From Rhodobiaceae bacterium (GTDB lineage Bacteria > Pseudomonadota > Alphaproteobacteria > Rhizobiales > Tepidamorphaceae): 64,000 bases of DNA. The position numbers and the translations under genes are program-made. Positions 34,011-42,148 of this stretch are shown one piece after another. Position 1 is the first letter of the stretch. Each line of letters starts with the position of its first letter. The DNA lies in NCBI GenBank assembly GCA_020637985.1, contig JACKJK010000004.1, forward strand, positions 62,001 through 126,000, given 5' to 3'. Below the pieces are notes generated by a model that was given only the letters and a program-made list of their open reading frames with translations, had not been told where the DNA came from and made no database searches.

Positions 34011-35101
34011 CCATCCCGAAGACCATGCGCGCGGTCGTGCTCACCGGGCATGGCGGCACGGACAAGCTGGAGTTCCGCACCGACTGGCCAGTTCCCGTGC
34101 CGGGCGACAACGAAGTCCTCGTGAGGGTGCTTGCCTGCGGCATGAACAACACCGACGTCAACACGCGCACCGGCTGGTATTCGAAGGCGGTGACCGATGC
34201 CACCACAGGCGGAGCGCAGACGAACGCTGGTGCGGACGACCCCTCGTGGGGTGGCGCGCCGATCGCCTTTCCCCGCATCCAGGGCGCCGACATGGTCGGC
34301 ACCGTCGTCGCGGCCGGCCCCGGCGCGGACGAGAGCCTGATCGGCAGGCGCGTGATGGCCGACTGCTGGCTGCGCAACTGGGACGACCTCGCCGATATCG
34401 TCAACGTCGGCTATTTCGGTTCCGAGCGCGACGGCGGCTTCGCCGAGTACGCGACCATCGACCACCGCAATGTCCTGCCGGTCGAATCGGACCTGTCGGA
34501 CGCGGAACTGGCAACCTTCTCATGTTCCTACACGACGGCGGAAAACCTGCTCAATCGCGTCGGCTGCGGTGCCGGCGACACGGTGCTGATCACCGGCGCC
34601 TCCGGCGGCGTCGGTTCGGCGCTGATCCAGCTCGCCAACCACCGCGGCGCGACCACCGTCGCCATGGCCAGCGAGGCAAAGCATGCGCAGGTCGCGCATG
34701 CGAACCCGCGCGTCATCCTGCCGCGCGCGCCCGAAGACCTCGCCGCCGCGCTGCAGGCAGCAATCGGCAGGAGCACCGTCAGCATCGTCGCCGATGTCGT
34801 TGGTGGCGCTTACTGGCCGAGGCTTATCGACGTGCTCGAACGCGGTGGCCGCTACGGGACCTCCGGCGCCATTGCAGGCCCCGTCGTTCCGCTCGACCTG
34901 CGCACGCTCTACCTGCACGACCTCACATTCCACGGCTGCACGGTGACGACGCCGAACGTCTTCCCCGATCTCGTCGGCTACATCGAGCGCGGCGAAATCC
35001 GCCCGATGCTCGCCGCGGCCTATCCGCTGGAAGATTTCCACGCCGCCCAGACCGCCTTCATCGAAAAGCGGCACGTCGGCAACATCGTGGTGGTGCCATG
35101 A
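34007..35101 (+). CDS. MDR-superfamily (zinc-type) alcohol dehydrogenase/quinone oxidoreductase
   Basis: 364 residues. The N-terminal GroES-like domain (VLVRVLACGMNNTDVNTRTGWY) lacks the canonical GHE catalytic-zinc motif of alcohol dehydrogenases. The Rossmann motif VLITGASGGVGSALIQLA binds NAD(P)H. The pattern is closest to quinone-oxidoreductase/enoyl-reductase branches, so reduction of an activated double bond is plausible; AcuI acryloyl-CoA reductase is a distant relative and is interesting given the DMSP-lyase-like neighbour. It overlaps both flanking genes by four bases, indicating a tightly coupled operon. Confidence 0.82.
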   Translation: MTIPKTMRAVVLTGHGGTDKLEFRTDWPVPVPGDNEVLVRVLACGMNNTDVNTRTGWYSKAVTDATTGGAQTNAGADDPSWGGAPIAFPRIQGADMVGTVVAAGPGADESLIGRRVMADCWLRNWDDLADIVNVGYFGSERDGGFAEYATIDHRNVLPVESDLSDAELATFSCSYTTAENLLNRVGCGAGDTVLITGASGGVGSALIQLANHRGATTVAMASEAKHAQVAHANPRVILPRAPEDLAAALQAAIGRSTVSIVADVVGGAYWPRLIDVLERGGRYGTSGAIAGPVVPLDLRTLYLHDLTFHGCTVTTPNVFPDLVGYIERGEIRPMLAAAYPLEDFHAAQTAFIEKRHVGNIVVVP

Positions 35102-35691
35102 CCAACACGAGCCTTGCCCACGTTCTCGACGCCGCCCGCGCCCTGCACCAGGCAACGCCCCTGCTGTCCGGCTTCGCGCCCTGGCCCGTCGACATCATGC
35201 CGGCGCCCGTCGCGCCCCTCCACGTGCCCGCCGCCGATCTCGTCGCCGCGCTCGGCCTTGCCGCACCGGCTCGCTGCCGGCCGTTCGTCGATGCCATCCG
35301 CGCGGCGACCGCGCACGCTCACTGGAAACGCACCTACACGGAGGCCGAGGTCGGCGCCGACTTCCTCGCCCGCTACGGCTATTTCGAGCTCTTCGGCCCG
35401 ACCGGCCATTTCCACTCCCACCAGCTGCGCGGCTACATCGCCTACTGGGGCGAGGGACTGAACTACGACTGGCATCATCACGAGGCCGAGGAGCTCTACT
35501 TCGTGCTCGCCGGCAGCGCCGAGTTCCTCGCCGAAGGAAGCGCCCCCGCCCGTCTCGGTCCGGGCCAGACCCGCCACCACGCCGCCAACCAGCCGCACGC
35601 CATGGTCACCCACGATGAGCCCGTGCTGACCTACGTGCTGTGGCGCGGCGCCGGCATGGCCGACCTGCCGAAGATGGGTCGCGCGGCATGA
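35098..35691 (+). CDS. Cupin of the DMSP-lyase superfamily (DddQ/DddL-like)
   Basis: 197 residues. The C-terminal cupin has the full motif 1, G-x5-HxH-x3-E-x6-G, in GLNYDWHHHEAEELYFVLAG. H126, H128, E132 and Y134 give the HxHxxxExY pattern known for cupin DMSP lyases (the Tyr is the catalytic base there). The later metal ligand is probably H167 (PHAM). The helical N-terminal ~90 residues match the DddQ/L/Y-type layout. A DMSP lyase would yield acrylate and dimethyl sulfide, but the setting is a betaine-type demethylation operon, so a related beta-elimination on another onium compound is equally possible. It overlaps the MDR gene by four bases. Confidence 0.72.
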   Translation: MTNTSLAHVLDAARALHQATPLLSGFAPWPVDIMPAPVAPLHVPAADLVAALGLAAPARCRPFVDAIRAATAHAHWKRTYTEAEVGADFLARYGYFELFGPTGHFHSHQLRGYIAYWGEGLNYDWHHHEAEELYFVLAGSAEFLAEGSAPARLGPGQTRHHAANQPHAMVTHDEPVLTYVLWRGAGMADLPKMGRAA

Positions 35692-35739
35692 AGACCATGC
35701 AAGCCTCGCTTTTCCGTTGGCCGTGTCCGGAGTAGCGCG

Positions 35740-36378
35740 ATGACCCGCAGCGAAAGGACGAAGGAAGAAATCCTGTCCCATGTCTATGCCGCCGAAACGG
35801 CGGCCGAACAGAAGCAGGCCTACGACGCCTGGGCGTCGACCTACGAACGCGACATCATGGCCTCCGGCATCCGCCTGCCGTTTCACGCCGCCGCCACCTT
35901 CATCGCGCATGTCAGGCCCGGCACCGGCCCGATCCTCGATGCCGGGTGCGGCACCGGCATGCAGTCCGAAGCGCTGGCCCTTCTTGGCTATGGCCCGCTG
36001 CACGGGTTCGATCTCAGCGACGGCATGCTCGCGGTCGCCCGCGCCAAGGGGCTGTACGAAACGCTGGTCAGCGCAACGCTCGGCGAACCCCTGCCGCTTC
36101 CCGACGGCGCCTACGCGGCAACCTATTGCATCGGGGTCCTGACACCCGGGCATGCGCCGGCGAACGCCATCGATGAACTGGTGCGCGTGACCGCCCGCGA
36201 TGGTCTGCTGGTTCTGTCGTTGCGCCACGACGAGGGCGTGAGCCCCTACCTCGCAACGCTCGAAGCACACCGCGCCGCCGGTCGGATCGCGCATGTCTTC
36301 TCGACGCCGGAAATCGTCTCCATCCCCATCAGCGCTCCGCAAGTCCGCCACGCGATCCACGTCTGGAGGCGCACATGA
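35740..36378 (+). CDS. Class I SAM-dependent methyltransferase
   Basis: 212 residues. SAM motif I is ILDAGCGTGMQSEAL, followed by LHGFDLSDGML with the acidic residue that binds ribose, and LPLPDGAYAATYCIGVL as motif post-II. The N terminus (YDAWASTYERDIM) resembles the WBSCR27/UbiE-like group that methylates small molecules. Placed among demethylating enzymes, it could re-methylate a pathway intermediate or be a salvage step; the substrate is unknown. A 48-base gap separates it from the cupin gene, and its stop overlaps the first enolase gene by ATGA. Confidence 0.83.
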   Translation: MTRSERTKEEILSHVYAAETAAEQKQAYDAWASTYERDIMASGIRLPFHAAATFIAHVRPGTGPILDAGCGTGMQSEALALLGYGPLHGFDLSDGMLAVARAKGLYETLVSATLGEPLPLPDGAYAATYCIGVLTPGHAPANAIDELVRVTARDGLLVLSLRHDEGVSPYLATLEAHRAAGRIAHVFSTPEIVSIPISAPQVRHAIHVWRRT

Positions 36379-37484
36379 AGATCACCCGCATCAGCGTGTG
36401 GCAGATGGACCTGCCGCTTTCCAAACCCTACTGGCTGTCGGGCGGGCGGTTGAAGTTCGAATCCCTCGACACGACCTTCGTGCGCATCGACACCGACGAA
36501 GGCATATCGGGATGGGGTGAAGGCTGCCCGTGGGGCACGACCTACCTGCCGGCGCACGGGCCGGGCGTGCGGGCGGGCATCGAGACCCTTGCACCGGCCC
36601 TGCTCGGCCGTGACCCGCGCAGCCTTCGCGCGATCAACGACGTGATGGACCTTCAACTGCCGGGCCACCCCTACGCAAAGTCGGCACTCGACATCGCGTG
36701 CTGGGATATCCTCGGCAAATGCTCGCGGCTGCCGCTGTGGCAGCTGTTCGGCGGCGAGAGGCCGGAGCCGGTGGCGGTGAACTCCTCGATTGCCACCGGA
36801 ACCCCGGACGAGATGATCGCGCTGATCCGCGAGGCAAGTGCCAAGGGCTACCGGACCCATTCGGCCAAGATCGGCGGCACCAACGTTGCTGCCGACATCG
36901 CGCGCATCGAGGCGATCTCGGCTGCTCTTCCGGCGGACGAGAAAGTCACCTTTGATGTCAACCGCGCCTGGACGCCCGGCGTCGCCGTGCAGGTGCTCAA
37001 CTCCGTTGCGGTGCGCGACTGGATCGAGCAGCCCTGCGAAACGCTCGAACAATGCGCACATGTCGCCGCCCGGGTGAACAACCCGATCATGCTGGACGAG
37101 TGCCTGCACACTTTCGGCGACCATCTGGACGCCTGGAGTAAGCGCGCCTGCGAAGGCGTGAAGGTGAAACCCAACCGCGTCGGCGGACTGACGAAAGCCC
37201 TCCAGATCCGCGACTTCGGTGTTTCCGTCGGCTGGCAGATGCATATCGAGGACCTGGGCGGCTCGGCGCTCGCCGATACCGCGGCGGTCCATCTCGCCAG
37301 CGCGACGCCGGCAGCCAACCGGCTGGCGAGCTGGCTCTGCCACTATCACCTCGCGGTCGATCCGGTGCCGGGCCAGGGTGCACGCAACATCGGCGGCGTG
37401 GCGACCCCGCCGTCCGAGCCGGGTCTCGGGGTCACACCGGACCCCGATGCCCTCGGCAAACCGGTCGCCGTTCACGAGGCCTGA
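36375..37484 (+). CDS. Enolase-superfamily epimerase, HpbD-like
   Basis: 369 residues of the muconate-lactonising-enzyme subgroup. Metal ligands are D194, E219 and D241. Catalytic lysines are K165 (HSAKIGG; the first Lys of the usual KxK is Ser) and K265 (VKPNRVGG), one on each face, as needed for 1,1-proton transfer. W320 (LASW) matches my recollection of the cation-pi Trp of 4R-hydroxyproline betaine 2-epimerase, whose lysines I recall as 163 and 265. This suggests a betaine epimerase. The gene starts a tandem pair with a paralogue 1 base downstream. Confidence 0.75.
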   Translation: MKITRISVWQMDLPLSKPYWLSGGRLKFESLDTTFVRIDTDEGISGWGEGCPWGTTYLPAHGPGVRAGIETLAPALLGRDPRSLRAINDVMDLQLPGHPYAKSALDIACWDILGKCSRLPLWQLFGGERPEPVAVNSSIATGTPDEMIALIREASAKGYRTHSAKIGGTNVAADIARIEAISAALPADEKVTFDVNRAWTPGVAVQVLNSVAVRDWIEQPCETLEQCAHVAARVNNPIMLDECLHTFGDHLDAWSKRACEGVKVKPNRVGGLTKALQIRDFGVSVGWQMHIEDLGGSALADTAAVHLASATPAANRLASWLCHYHLAVDPVPGQGARNIGGVATPPSEPGLGVTPDPDALGKPVAVHEA

Positions 37485-37485
37485 C

Positions 37486-38589
37486 ATGAAGATCACCCGT
37501 CTCACGCTGTGGCGCGTCGACCTGACCAGCCACGAAACCTACTACATGGCCGCCGGCAAGACCTGCGCCACGGTCGCCTCCATGCTGCTGCGCGTCGACA
37601 CCGACGAAGGCATCAGCGGCTGGGGCGAGGTCTGCCCGATCCCCCACTACCTGCCGGCCTTTGCCGGCGGCGTGGAATCCGTGCTGGGCGAAATTGCACC
37701 GGTGCTGCTCGGCGCCAACCCGGTTGGCCCGGAAGCCGTCATGACGCGGGTGGATGCCCACCTGCCCGGCCATGTCTACGCCAAGTCGGCGCTCGACATC
37801 GCCCTGTGGGACATCACCGGCAAGGTCGCCGGCCTGCCGGTTTACGCCCTGCTCGGCGGACGCCAGGCGGCCGACATGGCCCTCTACCATTCGATCACCT
37901 GCGTCGCCCCCGACGAGATGGCGCGCATCGCCCGTGAAGCCTTCGCGCAAGGGATGCGCCAGTTCCAGGTGAAGCTCGGTGCCGACAACGACTGGCAGGC
38001 AGACGTGGAACGCCTGCACAAGGTACGCGAGGCGGTCGGGGCGGGCCCGCTCGTCTACGGCGACTGGAACTGCGGCGCCGACCGTCTCACGGCCACGCGT
38101 GTCGCCCGTGCCGTCATGCATCTCGACGTCATGCTGGAGCAGCCCTGCGCCACGCTGGAGGACTGCGCCGCGGTGCGCGCCGCCAGCGGCCTTGCCATGA
38201 AGATCGACGAGAACGCCCACGATTCCGGGTCGCTGCTGAAGGCCTGGCAACTCGGCTGCCTCGATGCGGTTGCCCTCAAACTGTCCAAGTTCGGCGGCCT
38301 GTCCGCGTCGCGGCGCGCCCGCGACCTGTGCCTGTTTCTTGGCGCGCGCATGTGCATCGAGGACACTTGGGGCTCCGACGTCACCACCGCCGCGGCCCTG
38401 CACCTGGGGGCGGCCACGCCGGTCAACGCGCTGATGAACGTCTGCGACCTTTCGGGCTATGTTGCACCAAGGCTCGACGCGCGCGCGCCGGTCCGCGAGA
38501 ATGGCCGCATCGCGCCGCCGCATGGCCCCGGCCTCGGCGTGACGCCCGACGCGGACGTGCTCGGCAATCCCTTTGCCGTGTTCGACTAG
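37486..38589 (+). CDS. Second enolase-superfamily enzyme (tandem paralogue)
   Basis: 367 residues, clearly related to the preceding gene. It has metal ligands D193, E218 and D241 and catalytic K163 (QVKLG) and K265 (ALKLSKFGG). It retains a Lys on each face of the active site. Position 320 is Cys rather than Trp, while a Trp appears in EDTWGSD (about 295), so the substrate pocket differs. Members near this type include racemases, 3-hydroxyproline dehydratases and betaine epimerases. The tandem pair may treat two stereoisomers, or successive intermediates, of the same compound. The start is one base after the previous stop. Confidence 0.75.
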   Translation: MKITRLTLWRVDLTSHETYYMAAGKTCATVASMLLRVDTDEGISGWGEVCPIPHYLPAFAGGVESVLGEIAPVLLGANPVGPEAVMTRVDAHLPGHVYAKSALDIALWDITGKVAGLPVYALLGGRQAADMALYHSITCVAPDEMARIAREAFAQGMRQFQVKLGADNDWQADVERLHKVREAVGAGPLVYGDWNCGADRLTATRVARAVMHLDVMLEQPCATLEDCAAVRAASGLAMKIDENAHDSGSLLKAWQLGCLDAVALKLSKFGGLSASRRARDLCLFLGARMCIEDTWGSDVTTAAALHLGAATPVNALMNVCDLSGYVAPRLDARAPVRENGRIAPPHGPGLGVTPDADVLGNPFAVFD

Positions 38590-38598
38590 GAGACATAC

Positions 38599-39894
38599 AT
38601 GGACGCGAAACCAGTGGACGCGAAGATGACCATGCAGGACTGGGCAAGCCGCGCCCGCGAAGTGTTGCCGGCCGGCGGCTTCGGCAATTTCGATCCTTCC
38701 GTCTTCATCCGCGAGGGCAAGGGCAGCCGGGTGTGGGACGAGGACGGGCGCGAGTACGTCGACTACCTGATCGGCTCCGGCCCGATGCTGCTCGGCCATG
38801 GCCACCCGGAAGTGCTCGAGGTCGTCGCTGAGCAACTTCCCAAGGGCATGACCTTTTTCGCCAACAACGCCGCCGGCGTCGAACTGGCCGAGGAGATTTG
38901 CCGCGCCGTGGCCTGCGCCGAGCAGGTGCGCTTCCTGTCCTCGGGCGGCGAGGCCGACATGTACGTGATGCGCCTTGCGCGCGCTTTCACCGGCCGCGAC
39001 AAGATCCTCAAGTTCGAGGGCGGCTACCACGGCATGAGCGCCGAGGCGCAGATGAGCCTGGCGCCCAAGAAGCTGGTCAACTTCCCGCAGGCCGTGCCCG
39101 ACAGCGCCGGTATCCCCGAAAGCCTGCGCGGCGAGATGCTGATCGCCCCCTTCAACGACGTCGCCTTCCTGAAGAGCCTGCTCGCCGAGCACGGCCACGA
39201 GGTTGCCGGCATCATCGTCGAGCCACTGCAGCGCATCATCCCGCCGGAACCCGGGTTCCTCGAAGCGGTGCGCGCCGAGTGCGACCGCCACGGCATCGTG
39301 CTGATCTTCGACGAGGTGGTGACCGGCTTCCGCTTCGCCTACGGCGGCGCGCAGGAGGCCTACGGCGTGGTGCCGGACGTCTGCTCGCTCGGCAAGATCA
39401 TCGGCGGCGGCTTCCCGCTCGCAGCCGTCGCCGGCAGGAAGCACATCATGGACCACTTCGACGCCTCGATCGTCGGGCCGGAGCGCTGGCTGATGATGCT
39501 CGGCACGCTGTCCGGCAACCCGGTCGCCGCCGTCGCCGGCCTCAAGACGATGGAGATCCTGCGCCGGCCCGGCGCCTACGACAGGCTGTTCGCCAACGGC
39601 GAACGGCTGATGCAGATGTGCACGCGTCACCTGACCGATGCCGGCATCGCACACCGCGTCGTCGGCCACCCTGCGCTGTTCGATGTCGTCTTCACCGACC
39701 GCGACGTGCGCACCTACCGCGACGTGCTCGCCGCCGACCAGAAGGCCAACGCCGAGTTCAACCGCGTCCTGCGCGAACGCGGCATCTTCAAGTCGCCGGG
39801 CAAGCTCTACCCGAGCCTGGCGCTGACCGAGGACGACTTCGCGCAGACCGACGCCGCGCTGCGCGCCGCCGCCGCCGCGCTCGCCGGGCGCTGA
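38599..39894 (+). CDS. Class III PLP-dependent aminotransferase (GSA-aminomutase-like)
   Basis: 431 residues. Features are VLPAGGFGNFDPSVF near the start, LSSGGEADMYVMRLARA at the phosphate-binding site (most relatives have SGTEA; here Gly replaces Thr), GGYHGM, FDEVVTGFRFAYGG and the PLP lysine CSLGKIIGGGFP. It resembles glutamate-1-semialdehyde aminomutases and related transaminases. Within this operon a role in moving an amino group from the demethylated amine is plausible, rather than haem synthesis. Ten bases separate it from the second enolase gene. Confidence 0.82.
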   Translation: MDAKPVDAKMTMQDWASRAREVLPAGGFGNFDPSVFIREGKGSRVWDEDGREYVDYLIGSGPMLLGHGHPEVLEVVAEQLPKGMTFFANNAAGVELAEEICRAVACAEQVRFLSSGGEADMYVMRLARAFTGRDKILKFEGGYHGMSAEAQMSLAPKKLVNFPQAVPDSAGIPESLRGEMLIAPFNDVAFLKSLLAEHGHEVAGIIVEPLQRIIPPEPGFLEAVRAECDRHGIVLIFDEVVTGFRFAYGGAQEAYGVVPDVCSLGKIIGGGFPLAAVAGRKHIMDHFDASIVGPERWLMMLGTLSGNPVAAVAGLKTMEILRRPGAYDRLFANGERLMQMCTRHLTDAGIAHRVVGHPALFDVVFTDRDVRTYRDVLAADQKANAEFNRVLRERGIFKSPGKLYPSLALTEDDFAQTDAALRAAAAALAGR

Positions 39895-39902
39895 GGGTGG
39901 GG

Positions 39903-41114
39903 ATGGCTGGAATCGTCGTCATCGGGGCAGGCCAGGCTGGCGCCTCGCTCGTCGCGGGCCTGCGTGCCGGCGGCCATGACGGGCCGATCACGCTGATCGG
40001 CGAGGAACCCGTCCACCCCTACCAGCGCCCGCCGCTGTCGAAGACGTATCTGGGCGGCGAGATGACCGTCGAGCGGCTGTTCCTGCGCCCTCCGGAATTC
40101 TACGCCGAGCAGCGCATCGACCTCAGGCTGGCGACGCGCGCCGGGGCCATCAACCGCGCCGCAAGGACGGTGCATGTCGACGGCGAGGTCATCGGCTACG
40201 ACCAGCTTGCGCTCACCACCGGATCGCGCCCGCGCCGCCTGCCCGCCTCGATCGGCGGCGATCTCGACGGCGTCTTTGTCGTGCGCACCATCGCCGACGT
40301 CGATGCGATGGCGCCCCAGTTCGTCGCCAGCAGGCGCGTGCTGATCGTCGGCGGCGGCTACATCGGGCTGGAGGCGGCCGCAGTTGCTGCAAAGGCCGGC
40401 CTGAAGGTGGTTCTCGTCGAGGCCGCAGAGCGTATCCTGCAGCGCGTCGCCGACCCCGGGACCGCCGACTACTTCCGCGACCTGCATCGGACCCACGGCG
40501 TCGACATCCGCGAGGGCACCGGTCTTGCCCGGCTCGTCGGCGAGGATCGCGTCACCGCCGCAGAGCTGGCGGACGGCACGCGTCTCGACGTTGATTTCGT
40601 CATCGCCGGCATCGGCATCGCGCCGTGCACGGAGCTTGCCGAGGCAGCCGGGCTGACGATCGACAACGGCGTCGCGGTCGACGAATTCGGCCGTACCTCC
40701 GACGCGGCGATCTGGGCTGCCGGCGACTGCGCCTCGTTTCCGTGGCGGGGAACCCGCATCCGGCTGGAAAGCGTGCCGCACGCCATCCACCAGGCCGAGA
40801 CGGTCGCCGCCAACATGCTCGGCGGCGAACAACCTTATGTGCCGAAGCCGTGGTTCTGGTCCGACCAGTATGACGTCAAGCTGCAGATCGCCGGTCTCAA
40901 CACCGGCTACGAACGCGTCGTCACGCGCAAGGGCGATGCCGGCCAGGTGTCGTTCTGGTACTACGCCGGCGGCCGCCTGCTCGCCGTCGATGCGCTCAAC
41001 GATCCGCGCGCCTTCATGATGGCGCGCCGGCTGATCGAAAACGGCATCTCGCCCGACCCCGCCCGCGTCGCCGACCCGGCCACCGACCTCAGGTCGCTCG
41101 CCACTCCGGGCTAA
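39903..41114 (+). CDS. FAD-dependent ferredoxin:NAD(P) reductase (BphA4/rhodocoxin type)
   Basis: 403 residues. Two Rossmann nucleotide-binding motifs are visible: IVVIGAGQAGASLVAGL for FAD at the N terminus and VLIVGGGYIGLEAAA for NAD(P) in the middle. The IWAAGDC motif and the C-terminal reductase domain (WFWSDQYDVKLQIAG) complete the glutathione-reductase-type oxygenase-reductase pattern. It should pass electrons from NADH through a [2Fe-2S] ferredoxin to the Rieske oxygenase at 29441. No ferredoxin domain is fused and no ferredoxin gene is seen nearby. It is last in the rightward operon, 8 bases after the aminotransferase. Confidence 0.88.
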   Translation: MAGIVVIGAGQAGASLVAGLRAGGHDGPITLIGEEPVHPYQRPPLSKTYLGGEMTVERLFLRPPEFYAEQRIDLRLATRAGAINRAARTVHVDGEVIGYDQLALTTGSRPRRLPASIGGDLDGVFVVRTIADVDAMAPQFVASRRVLIVGGGYIGLEAAAVAAKAGLKVVLVEAAERILQRVADPGTADYFRDLHRTHGVDIREGTGLARLVGEDRVTAAELADGTRLDVDFVIAGIGIAPCTELAEAAGLTIDNGVAVDEFGRTSDAAIWAAGDCASFPWRGTRIRLESVPHAIHQAETVAANMLGGEQPYVPKPWFWSDQYDVKLQIAGLNTGYERVVTRKGDAGQVSFWYYAGGRLLAVDALNDPRAFMMARRLIENGISPDPARVADPATDLRSLATPG

Positions 41115-41140
41115 CCCGCGCCGGGGTAGACCGGATCGTC

Positions 41141-42148
41141 TTAGTGCTGCGCGAAGCCCTGCAGCACCTTGATGTAGTTGGCGCGCTCGTAAGTCTCGGG
41201 ATCGCCGACGTTGCTGTGACTGAGCTTGCCGCGGATGTCGGCGGGCGAGGACAGCCCGCGTGCCGTCAGCCAATCGGCAAGACCGTCGACCAGCACGCGC
41301 ATGTACTGCGGTCCGTGCCGCAGCAGCGCCGAGGTCGTCATCACCACGTCGGCGCCGGCGAGCAGGTACTTTATGACGTCGTCCGCCGTTTCCACGCCGG
41401 TCGTCGCCGCAAGCGACGCCTTGCTGCGCCCGGCGAGCACGCCGATCCACAACAGCGGCAGGCGCATCTCATGGGCATGCGACAGTTCCAGGCTGGTCTG
41501 CATCGACAGCGTCGCCGGGTCGATGTCCGGCTCGTAGAAGCGATTGAACAGCACCAGCCCCCTGGCGCCCGCGCGCACCAGTTGCCCGGCCATGTGACCG
41601 GGCGAGGAGAAGTAGGGTCCGACCTTCACCGATACCGGGATGTCGACCTCCCCGGCAACCGCCGCGACGATGTCCGTGTAGCGCTTCTCCACGTCGCTGC
41701 CGCACACGGCCGGGTCGGACGGCACGAAGAACACGTTGAGCTCGATCGCCGCCGCGCCGGCGCTTTCAAGGTCCTGCGCGTATTCGATCCAGCCGCTTTC
41801 GGTGACGCCGTTGAGACTGGCGATGACCGGAATCGCCAGCGTCTGCGCCGCCTGCTCGACAAGTGCCAGATGGTTGGAAGTGTCGGACGCAAACGTCTGC
41901 GCCGGGAAGAAGCTCAGCGCCTCGCCGTAGCTTTCGCTGCCGTGGTCGATCAGCGCGTCGAGGATTTCCTGCTCGCGGTTGATCTGCTCCTCGAACACCG
42001 ACGGCAGGACGACCGCGCCAGCGCCGCAGTCCTGCAGGATGCGCAGGTTCTCCAGTTGCCGGTTCAGCGGGCTGGCGCTCGCCACCAGCGGGCTTTTCAG
42101 GGTAAGGCCGAGATAGGCGGTGGTCAGGTCCATGGCTTGGGCACTCAC
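41141..42148 (-). CDS. Dihydroorotate-dehydrogenase-like flavoprotein
   Basis: 335 residues with a TIM-barrel of the PyrD/DHODB type: LGLTLKSPLVASASPLN at the start, AIELNVFFVPSD, VSVKVGPYFSS and the FMN phosphate loop LLAGADVVMTTSALL. The usual active-site Cys/Ser loop is not obvious. This variant is commonly found next to pyruvate:ferredoxin oxidoreductase, so it is unlikely to be the pyrimidine enzyme. It may act as an FMN-dependent partner in electron transfer. The probable GTG start overlaps the nifJ-like stop by four bases; ATG 42133 is an alternative. Confidence 0.8.
   Translation of the reverse strand: MSAQAMDLTTAYLGLTLKSPLVASASPLNRQLENLRILQDCGAGAVVLPSVFEEQINREQEILDALIDHGSESYGEALSFFPAQTFASDTSNHLALVEQAAQTLAIPVIASLNGVTESGWIEYAQDLESAGAAAIELNVFFVPSDPAVCGSDVEKRYTDIVAAVAGEVDIPVSVKVGPYFSSPGHMAGQLVRAGARGLVLFNRFYEPDIDPATLSMQTSLELSHAHEMRLPLLWIGVLAGRSKASLAATTGVETADDVIKYLLAGADVVMTTSALLRHGPQYMRVLVDGLADWLTARGLSSPADIRGKLSHSNVGDPETYERANYIKVLQGFAQH

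Noticed and set aside
37432..39669. Minus-strand open frame across the enolase and aminotransferase genes
   Set aside because: Antisense shadow; low-complexity translation.
38599..39894. Glutamate-1-semialdehyde aminomutase for haem synthesis
   Set aside because: Alphaproteobacteria normally make aminolevulinate by the HemA route, and the gene is embedded in a catabolic operon; a transaminase role fits better.
41141..42148. pyrD, the pyrimidine-synthesis dihydroorotate dehydrogenase
   Set aside because: Gene context (overlap with PFOR) and unclear catalytic loop point to the DHOD-like branch.
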